Assembly (NCBI GenBank): GCA_050633205.1 | Contig: JBOEGA010000174.1 | Location: 1 to 11,146 of the forward strand | Direction: 5' to 3' | Length of the DNA: 11,146 bases | DNA from: CBDHHC01 sp050633205 | GTDB lineage: Bacteria; Pseudomonadota; Alphaproteobacteria; Rhizobiales; CBDHHC01 | Part shown: positions 1 to 4,771 of the stretch, one piece after another | How the letters are laid out: each line of letters starts with the position of its first letter | How positions within the stretch are numbered: position 1 is the first letter of the stretch | The notes under the pieces: model-generated | What the model saw: the letters and a program-made list of their open reading frames with translations, nothing else | Told to the model about the DNA's origin: nothing | Databases searched by the model: none | Program-made: the position numbers and the translations under genes

Positions 1-31
1 CGTGGGGGTTCAAGTCCCTCCACCCGCACCA
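1..31 (+). tRNA. 3' end of a tRNA, probably tRNA-Leu (partial)
   Basis: The window opens inside a tRNA. Positions 4-8 (GGGGG) pair with 16-20 (CCCTC) around a TTCAAGT loop, which is a T arm. Positions 21-27 (CACCCGC) are the 3' acceptor strand, 28 is the discriminator A, and 29-31 are an encoded CCA. A CACCCGC-A-CCA end implies a GCGGGTG 5' strand, as in many bacterial tRNA-Leu genes, and a tRNA-Leu before tig is common in alphaproteobacteria. The anticodon is outside the window, so the Leu identity is inferred. A 7-bp hairpin (35-41 with 47-53) follows but has no T run. Confidence 0.75.
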
Positions 32-200
32 ACCTCTCACAGGTCTTGTGAGAAGTTAGGCCTTGCTGTAGTCCTGCAGAATGAAAATGGACCATCACAG
101 CTTTGGCTGAATACTCCATTCACATTCTAGTTGGTTGTTCTTTACATTCCAGTTGAACATGCCATATTTCCGGGCGATTAGGCATATTTAGGTTTAGACG

Positions 201-228
201 TTGCGTCAGAGCAAGAGTCCCTTATTAT
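201..228 (+). promoter_or_regulatory. candidate sigma-70 promoter for tig
   Basis: TTGCGT (201-206), a 16-nt spacer and TATTAT (223-228) resemble a vegetative promoter, placing a start near 235 and a leader of about 65 nt before the tig ATG. The -35 match is partial. No other pair in 32-299 looks better, though the gene could also be transcribed from upstream of the tRNA. Confidence 0.3.
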
Positions 229-299
229 CGCGGCCTTCTCCTATGCAACATGTAATTATCGGCATTTCGTCGAACAGACAAACATTCGGGTTAGAATTG

Positions 300-1643
300 A
301 TGGAAGTTACAGAAACAGTCTCTGAAGGATTGAAACGGGAATTGAACGTTGTTGTTGAAGCGCAGGAGCTTGACGGCAAGTTGACAGAGCGGCTTGAGGG
401 CATGAAAGATCGTGTCCAGATTAAAGGTTTCCGGCCTGGTAAAGTACCAGTTGCGCACCTTCGCAGAGTTTACGGACGTTCTGTAATGGCTGAAATTGTG
501 CAGGGTACAATTTCCGATACAACTCGCAATGCACTTGAAGAGCGCAATGAGCGCCCGGCATTCGAACCTCAGTTAAAAATGACCGAAGACGAAAAAGAGA
601 TCGAGGCAATTCTTGCTGGCAAGTCTGACCTTGCTTTTTCTTTGGCATTTGAGATCATTCCTCAGATTGAAGTAACTGACCTTAAAAAGATCGAGCTTGA
701 AAAAGAAGTAGCCGAAGTTTCTGATGAAGAAGTGCAGGAAGGTCTTGAAAAGCTTGCTGAAGGCGGTGTTACATACGAAGCTAAAGACGGTGCTGCTGAG
801 CTTGATGATCAGGTAACTATTGACTTCCTTGGTAAAATTGATGGTGAAGCATTCGAAGGTGGCAGTGCTGAAGATGCACCTGTAGTAATCGGTCAGAACG
901 CATTTATCCCGGGCTTCGAAGAAGGCCTTCTTGGTTTGAAAGCCGGTGATGAAAAAGACCTGAAAATTGACTTCCCTGCAGATTATGGCGCAGCTGACCT
1001 TGCTGGCAAAGCTGCTGTATTTGAAGTGAAGGTTAAATCAGTCTCTTCTCCGGTTAAACCTGAGATTAACGAAGAGTTCGCAACTTCAATGGGCATGGAA
1101 AGCCTGGATAAGCTGAAAGAAGCTGTCTCGGACCAGATTGGCGAACATCATAAAGATGCTACTCGCAACAAGCTGAAGCGCAAAATCCTCGATGCTCTTG
1201 ATGATACTCACTCTTTTGAGTTGCCACCAACCCTGGTTGAGCAGGAATTCGAATCTGTGTGGAACCAGCTTAAGCAGGACATGGAAAAGAATAGCCAGAC
1301 ATTCGAATCAGAAAATACAACTGAAGAAGAAGAAAAAGAAAAATATCAGAAGCTTGCTGAGCGTCGTGTGAGACTTGGCCTTCTTCTTTCAGAAATTGGT
1401 GATAAGAACGAGATCAAGGTTACTGACGAAGAAGTCAATAAAGCCATGATCGACAGAATGCGCCAGTTCCCGGGCCAGGAACAACAGATTCTGCAGTTCT
1501 ATAAGGAGCATCCTGAAGCTGTTGCACAGATGCGCGTTCCTCTTTATGAAGACAAAGTGATCGACTTTATTGCTGCAATGGCAAAGGTTACTGAAAAAGT
1601 GGTTTCAGTAGAAGAGTTGCACAAATACCCTGAGGAAGAATAA
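300..1643 (+). CDS. tig: trigger factor, ribosome-associated chaperone and peptidyl-prolyl isomerase
   Basis: Trigger factor binds the ribosome exit tunnel and shields nascent chains in the cytosol. The 447-residue product has the three family domains: an N-terminal ribosome-binding domain with the GFRPGKVP signature at residues 43-50, an FKBP-type isomerase domain around 168-248 (VTIDFLGKIDGE ... FIPGFEEGLLG), and a long helical C-terminal chaperone domain from about 250. E. coli trigger factor is 432 residues. The frame is open from a TTG at 201, but the family start aligns with ATG 300 (MEVTETVSEGLKRE), so the earlier 33 codons are left out. The ribosome site before 300 is weak (GGGTTAG). 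An acidic run near 341-347 (TEEEEKE) is an insertion-like linker. A terminator follows at once, so tig appears to be a single-gene transcript. Confidence 0.96.
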   Translation: MEVTETVSEGLKRELNVVVEAQELDGKLTERLEGMKDRVQIKGFRPGKVPVAHLRRVYGRSVMAEIVQGTISDTTRNALEERNERPAFEPQLKMTEDEKEIEAILAGKSDLAFSLAFEIIPQIEVTDLKKIELEKEVAEVSDEEVQEGLEKLAEGGVTYEAKDGAAELDDQVTIDFLGKIDGEAFEGGSAEDAPVVIGQNAFIPGFEEGLLGLKAGDEKDLKIDFPADYGAADLAGKAAVFEVKVKSVSSPVKPEINEEFATSMGMESLDKLKEAVSDQIGEHHKDATRNKLKRKILDALDDTHSFELPPTLVEQEFESVWNQLKQDMEKNSQTFESENTTEEEEKEKYQKLAERRVRLGLLLSEIGDKNEIKVTDEEVNKAMIDRMRQFPGQEQQILQFYKEHPEAVAQMRVPLYEDKVIDFIAAMAKVTEKVVSVEELHKYPEEE

Positions 1644-1668
1644 AAGGCAGGTCATCACCAGCCTTTTT
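1643..1668 (+). terminator. intrinsic terminator of tig
   Basis: AAAGGC (1643-1648) and GGT (1650-1652) pair with ACC (1657-1659) and GCCTTT (1661-1666), with one A-A mismatch and a CATC loop, followed by a short T run to 1668. It starts on the last base of the tig stop codon. Confidence 0.7.
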
Positions 1669-1688
1669 CCCCATTAATTCTACTATTG

Positions 1689-1885
1689 TCATATCCTGTA
1701 TAATGCTTATATCTTACAACAAGTCGCTGATCTGGCTTGTTGTAAGATTATTTTTTATCCAATCAATAAAACTGTCACTCAGCAATTCATCAAATATACC
1801 TTAGATTAATCATATCCTGTTTAGTCTCTGTCACACTATGAATTCATTCTTATATGTTCAGAGTTTTAGGAAATTACAACAAGTC
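1689..1885 (+). repeat. degenerate two-copy duplication upstream of clpP
   Basis: Three short blocks occur twice in the same order. TCATATCCTGT is at 1689-1699 and 1810-1820. CTTATAT is at 1706-1712 and 1849-1855. TTACAACAAGTC is at 1714-1725 and 1874-1885. The first copy contains TATAAT where the second has TTTAGT. Shared order with unequal spacing fits an old tandem duplication with insertions in the second copy, or two copies of a composite regulatory site. Confidence 0.5.
1711..1756 (+). terminator. strong hairpin plus T run upstream of clpP
   Basis: ATCTTACAACAAG (1711-1723) is the exact reverse complement of CTTGTTGTAAGAT (1736-1748), giving 13 perfect base pairs plus a T-G and a C-G pair towards the loop. 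TTATTTTTT follows. It could be a second terminator for tig or an attenuator for a transcript started at the TATAAT just upstream. Confidence 0.55.
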
Positions 1886-1991
1886 CATGGAAATATACCG
1901 TATTTCTGTGTTTATCGGAAATAACCAACGCGAAATAAGCTCATAGGTTGCTTTACTGGGGGCAGTAAGCGATGGAGATAAGGAGTAAAAG

Positions 1992-2627
1992 ATGCACAAT
2001 CCGATGGAAGTAAAAAGTTCGTTCTGGCCATCTGTAGTCGATCAGGACGCCAAAGGGTGGAAACAGTATGATCTGCCTTCTCGCCTGTTAAAAGAGCGCA
2101 TCATATTCCTGACCGGTCCGGTTGAGGACCATATGGCAGCCTCTATCTGTATGCAGCTTCTCTTTTTGGAAGCAGAAAATCCAAAAAAAGAAATCTCAAT
2201 GTATATCAACTCACCAGGTGGTGTTGTAACAGCAGGTCTGGCTATTTATGATACAATGCAGTTCATTCGATGCCCTGTAGCAACCTTGTGTATTGGTCAG
2301 GCGGCGTCAATGGGGTCACTGCTTCTTACTGCTGGTGCAAAAGGAAAAAGATTTATTCTGCCAAATGCCCGGGTAATGGTTCACCAGCCATCTGGTGGGT
2401 TTCAGGGACAGGCGAGCGATATCGAGCGCCACGCACAGGATATCATCAAGATCAAAAAGCGTCTGAATGAAATTTATGTTGAGCATACAGGTCAGAAATA
2501 TGAGACTATCGAGGGGACTCTTGATAGAGATCATTTCATGACAGCCGATGAAGCTAAAACATTTGGTATTGTAGATGAAGTTATTGATAAACGTCAGGTT
2601 ACTACTGACGGTGAAGGTGAAAGCTGA
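1992..2627 (+). CDS. clpP: ATP-dependent Clp protease proteolytic subunit
   Basis: ClpP forms the double-ring peptidase chamber that degrades proteins unfolded by ClpX or ClpA in the cytosol. The 211-residue product carries the full catalytic triad: Ser106 in GQAASMGS, His131 in VMVHQPSGG and Asp180 in LDRDHF, each offset by 9 from the E. coli mature numbering (97, 122, 171). The SRLLKERIIFL segment and the YINSPGG loop are typical. ATG 1992 is set by an ideal AAGGAG ribosome site 6 nt upstream. The N-terminus before about residue 25 is probably a processed propeptide or flexible pore loop, as in the family. The partner clpX follows after an unusually long 589-nt gap. A weak AT-rich hairpin lies just downstream. 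Confidence 0.97.
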   Translation: MHNPMEVKSSFWPSVVDQDAKGWKQYDLPSRLLKERIIFLTGPVEDHMAASICMQLLFLEAENPKKEISMYINSPGGVVTAGLAIYDTMQFIRCPVATLCIGQAASMGSLLLTAGAKGKRFILPNARVMVHQPSGGFQGQASDIERHAQDIIKIKKRLNEIYVEHTGQKYETIEGTLDRDHFMTADEAKTFGIVDEVIDKRQVTTDGEGES

Positions 2628-2640
2628 GATTCGGGACAGC

Positions 2641-2662
2641 ATTACTGAAAAGTAATTTGTTC
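2641..2662 (+). terminator. weak terminator candidate after clpP
   Basis: ATTACT (2641-2646), a GAAA tetraloop and AGTAAT (2651-2656) form a 6-bp AT-rich stem followed by TTGTTC. The stem is weak, so leakage into clpX would be expected. Confidence 0.3.
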
Positions 2663-2684
2663 TGGCAGGCTATTTGCATATGAT
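2657..2684 (+). promoter_or_regulatory. candidate promoter upstream of clpX
   Basis: TTGTTC (2657-2662), a 16-nt spacer and TATGAT (2679-2684) resemble a sigma-70 promoter, with a start near 2691. A transcript from here would carry the 2720-2855 structure in a leader of roughly 525 nt before the clpX start, or would end at that structure as a small RNA. Confidence 0.3.
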
Positions 2685-2719
2685 ATACAAACACTGCTGA
2701 GTTTAACCCACAGAAAAAA

Positions 2720-2855
2720 GGATTGCGTCATTATTTCACAAAACTTCCTTATTTGTAACACTGCTGCCGTATTACTGTCGGAATTGTGAACATAAGTAAG
2801 GAAATAGACGCAATTCGAGTGGTTATACTAGTGTTGTAGTGTTGGGCGTCTTTTT
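2720..2855 (+). other. long hairpin with a competing terminator-like arm
   Basis: The outer stem pairs 2720-2729 (GGATTGCGTC) with 2807-2816 (GACGCAATTC), with one wobble. The inner stem pairs 2745-2756 with 2792-2803 (TTCCTTA with TAAGGAA plus further A-T and G-T pairs). GACGC (2807-2811) could instead pair with GCGTC (2846-2850), which is followed directly by TTTTT (2851-2855). Two mutually exclusive stems, one ending in a T run, is the layout of an attenuator or riboswitch-like leader, but the second stem is short with a long loop. Confidence 0.35.
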
Positions 2856-2901
2856 AGATGCTAGACTTATATTAGGTGAAGGTGCCGGAAAGCAAAAAAC
2901 A

Positions 2902-2917
2902 CTGGAGAATTCTCCAG
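2902..2917. promoter_or_regulatory. 16-nt perfect palindrome, possible operator
   Basis: CTGGAGAATTCTCCAG is a perfect dyad with no spacer. It lies about 300 nt before clpX and has no T run, so it looks more like a protein-binding site than a terminator. Confidence 0.3.
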
Positions 2918-2999
2918 GGAACTATTGTTGTTAACAGTTTGTTTATTTGTTTTTACTTTTCTGCCTGAAGCTGGAGATGAGTCTGCTGTGATCAAGGTG

Positions 3000-3020
3000 T
3001 TTAATCAAATCTTGATTAAA
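3000..3020. promoter_or_regulatory. 9-bp inverted repeat, possible operator
   Basis: TTTAATCAA (3000-3008) and TTGATTAAA (3012-3020) are perfect arms around ATC. An overlapping pair, ATCAAG (2991-2996) and CTTGAT (3011-3016), gives an alternative dyad. It lies just upstream of a TATCAT (3028-3033), a possible -10 without a good -35. Confidence 0.3.
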
Positions 3021-3216
3021 GAGAGTGTATCATGCTGGAATTGCCACAAGATGAGATGTTATGCTCATGGTTAGTTCGCATATCGTGGATTTAAGATGTG
3101 GTTTGTTTCGATTTTTGGGGGCGGCCATGATGCAAGTAGGAGCGTTCGTATCATATATTTGCAGTCTCTATGGCAGATATTGGTAAATGATACGACTAAG
3201 ATGATCGGATGACAAA

Positions 3217-4473
3217 GTGAGCGGAAACGATTCGAAAAACACCCTTTATTGTTCCTTTTGCGGAAAGAGCCAGCATGAAGTGCGCAAGTTAATCGCCGGG
3301 CCAACGGTGTTTATTTGTGATGAATGCGTAGAACTCTGCATGGATATCATACGCGAAGAAAACAAGAGCTCACTTGTTAAGTCTCGCGATGGTGTTCCGA
3401 CGCCGATGGAAATTTGTGCAGTTCTGGATGATTATGTGATAGGGCAGGCTCACGCTAAACGCGTCCTTTCTGTAGCCGTACATAACCATTACAAACGCCT
3501 GAACCATGCTGCAAAAAACAACGATGTCGAACTTGCCAAATCAAATATCCTTCTGATCGGACCAACAGGTTGTGGTAAGACATTGCTAGCTCAGACACTG
3601 GCAAGAATTCTGGATGTTCCTTTCACCATGGCTGATGCGACTACGCTTACTGAAGCAGGTTACGTTGGTGAGGATGTTGAGAATATTATCCTGAAATTGT
3701 TGCAGTCAGCAGATTATAATGTAGAGCGTGCTCAGCGCGGTATCGTATATATCGATGAGGTCGATAAGATCAGCCGCAAGTCTGATAACCCTTCTATTAC
3801 ACGCGATGTCTCAGGTGAAGGCGTGCAGCAGGCACTTCTTAAAATCATGGAAGGCACTGTTGCCAGCGTTCCTCCTCAGGGTGGACGTAAACACCCTCAA
3901 CAGGAATTTCTGCAGGTAGACACAACAAACATACTGTTCCTCTGTGGCGGTGCTTTCGCCGGTCTTGAGAAAATTATCTCTCAACGCGGAAAATCAACAT
4001 CTATTGGTTTTGGCGCGACAGTTTCTGCAGATGATGACCTGCCTACTGGTCAGGTATTGCAGGGTGTGGAACCTGAAGATCTTTTAAAGTTTGGTTTGAT
4101 CCCGGAATTTATCGGTCGTGTTCCTGTCCTTGCGACTTTGGAAGACCTTGATGAAGTAGCACTGGTCCAGATTTTGACTGAGCCCAAGAATGCCCTTGTG
4201 AAGCAGTACCAGCGTCTGTTCGAAATGGAGGATGTTCAGCTTACATTCTCTGAAGATGCGCTGCGCGGTATCGCGAGAAAGGCTATTGAGCGTAAAACTG
4301 GTGCTCGCGGTTTGCGCTCCATCATGGAAAGCATCCTGCTTGATACAATGTTTGACCTTCCAGGCCTTAAAGGTGTCGAGGAAGTTGTTATCAGTCCGGA
4401 AGTTATTGATGGCAGTGCCAAACCACTCAGAATTTATACTGATCGTGCTGAAGAAATAGAATCCAGTGCATAA
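3217..4473 (+). CDS. clpX: ATP-dependent Clp protease ATP-binding subunit ClpX
   Basis: ClpX is the hexameric AAA+ unfoldase that recognises tagged substrates and threads them into ClpP. The 418-residue product has an N-terminal zinc-binding domain (Cys12, Cys15, Cys34, Cys37), Walker A GPTGCGKT at 115-122, the GYVG pore loop at 148-151, Walker B IVYIDE at 176-181, the RKH loop at 224-226, the IGF ClpP-docking loop at 263-265, the arginine-finger region FIGR (Arg301) and sensor-2 GAR at 362-364. Length is normal. The start is GTG 3217: an in-frame TGA at 3202 leaves no other upstream start, and the product aligns with ClpX from its first residues. The ribosome site is poor (CGGAT), so initiation may be weak or regulated. 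A strong terminator follows. Confidence 0.97.
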   Translation: MSGNDSKNTLYCSFCGKSQHEVRKLIAGPTVFICDECVELCMDIIREENKSSLVKSRDGVPTPMEICAVLDDYVIGQAHAKRVLSVAVHNHYKRLNHAAKNNDVELAKSNILLIGPTGCGKTLLAQTLARILDVPFTMADATTLTEAGYVGEDVENIILKLLQSADYNVERAQRGIVYIDEVDKISRKSDNPSITRDVSGEGVQQALLKIMEGTVASVPPQGGRKHPQQEFLQVDTTNILFLCGGAFAGLEKIISQRGKSTSIGFGATVSADDDLPTGQVLQGVEPEDLLKFGLIPEFIGRVPVLATLEDLDEVALVQILTEPKNALVKQYQRLFEMEDVQLTFSEDALRGIARKAIERKTGARGLRSIMESILLDTMFDLPGLKGVEEVVISPEVIDGSAKPLRIYTDRAEEIESSA

Positions 4474-4490
4474 ATCAGTACAGGATTTAC

Positions 4491-4518
4491 AATGGGAAGG
4501 TACGCCTTCCCATTTCTT
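4491..4518 (+). terminator. intrinsic terminator of clpX
   Basis: AATGGGAAGG (4491-4500), loop TACG and CCTTCCCATT (4505-4514) form a perfect 10-bp stem followed by TCTTC. The T run is short but the stem is strong. Confidence 0.75.
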
Positions 4519-4543
4519 CGTTTCTCTCAAATCGATATGAGAG

Positions 4544-4579
4544 CTTGAATGTACAGCTTTGAGGCATATCTAATATAAT
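4544..4579 (+). promoter_or_regulatory. overlapping RpoH-like and sigma-70-like promoters before lon
   Basis: CTTGAA (4544-4549), 15 nt and CATATC (4565-4570) resemble a heat-shock (RpoH) promoter of the alphaproteobacterial kind. A perfect TATAAT at 4574-4579 follows, with TGTACA (4550-4555) as an 18-nt-spaced -35. Heat-shock control of lon is established in other bacteria, which makes the RpoH reading plausible. The start would lie near 4578-4587, just ahead of the ribosome site of the small ORF at 4610. Confidence 0.4.
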
Positions 4580-4609
4580 GTAGGTATATTTCAGAGTTAG
4601 GAGTAGGCA

Positions 4610-4771
4610 GTGATTGAAGGGTCAACGCTAAAGACGGTCTTTTACTGCCAGGTAGATATTAAATGTGACCAGGGTTGGGATGGGTTTGCCTATGTTTGTC
4701 GTTCTATACCCAAAAGGATGTTCTCCTACCCTGAAATAACAGGTGTAACTCTAGGACAGGAGTCCATATGA
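4610..4771 (+). CDS. unrecognised 53-residue ORF overlapping the lon start
   Basis: I do not recognise this protein. It starts at GTG 4610, preceded by AGGAG (4599-4603) at 6 nt, and runs 53 codons to a TGA at 4769-4771, which overlaps the lon ATG (4768-4770) as ATGA. The lon ribosome site AGGAG (4758-4762) lies inside it. This is the classic layout of translational coupling. The peptide has three Cys (13, 19, 30) and an aromatic middle (FYCQVDIKC, GWDGFAYVC), with no signal peptide or membrane segment. A promoter candidate ends 30 nt upstream. An open frame this long can occur by chance, so the support is the ribosome site and the overlap. It could be a leader peptide rather than a functional protein. 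Confidence 0.4.
   Translation: MIEGSTLKTVFYCQVDIKCDQGWDGFAYVCRSIPKRMFSYPEITGVTLGQESI

Larger units (their letters stand above)
1669..1991 (+). other. clpP leader region without a gene
   Basis: No convincing ORF lies here. The region holds a TATAAT at 1699-1704, a long hairpin with a T run (1711-1756), and a collinear duplication (1689-1885). The clpP ribosome site AAGGAG (1980-1985) sits 6 nt before the ATG. I could not find a good sigma-32-type promoter for clpP. The TATAAT lacks a clear -35 and lies directly ahead of the hairpin, so it is a weak candidate for the clpP promoter. Confidence 0.5.
2628..3216 (+). other. 589-nt clpP-clpX intergenic region
   Basis: No gene is convincing here. 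Contents in order: a weak terminator-like hairpin (2641-2662), a promoter candidate (2657-2684), a long imperfect hairpin with an alternative terminator-like pairing (2720-2855), a 16-nt perfect palindrome (2902-2917), a 9-bp inverted repeat (3000-3020), and two very short ORFs (3032-3094, 20 codons plus stop, preceded by GAGAG; and 3127-3186, 19 codons plus stop, preceded by GGGGGCGG). For two genes whose products work together the gap is long and looks regulatory. Confidence 0.5.

Noticed and set aside
115..122. Cys in the ClpX Walker A as a defect
   Set aside because: These are ClpX residue numbers. GPTGCGKT keeps the essential Gly-Lys-Thr, and Cys at this position is, as I recall, normal for alphaproteobacterial ClpX.
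201..299. Extended N-terminus of trigger factor from TTG 201 or ATG 243
   Set aside because: The extra 33 residues do not resemble the family, which aligns from ATG 300, and neither upstream start has a ribosome site.
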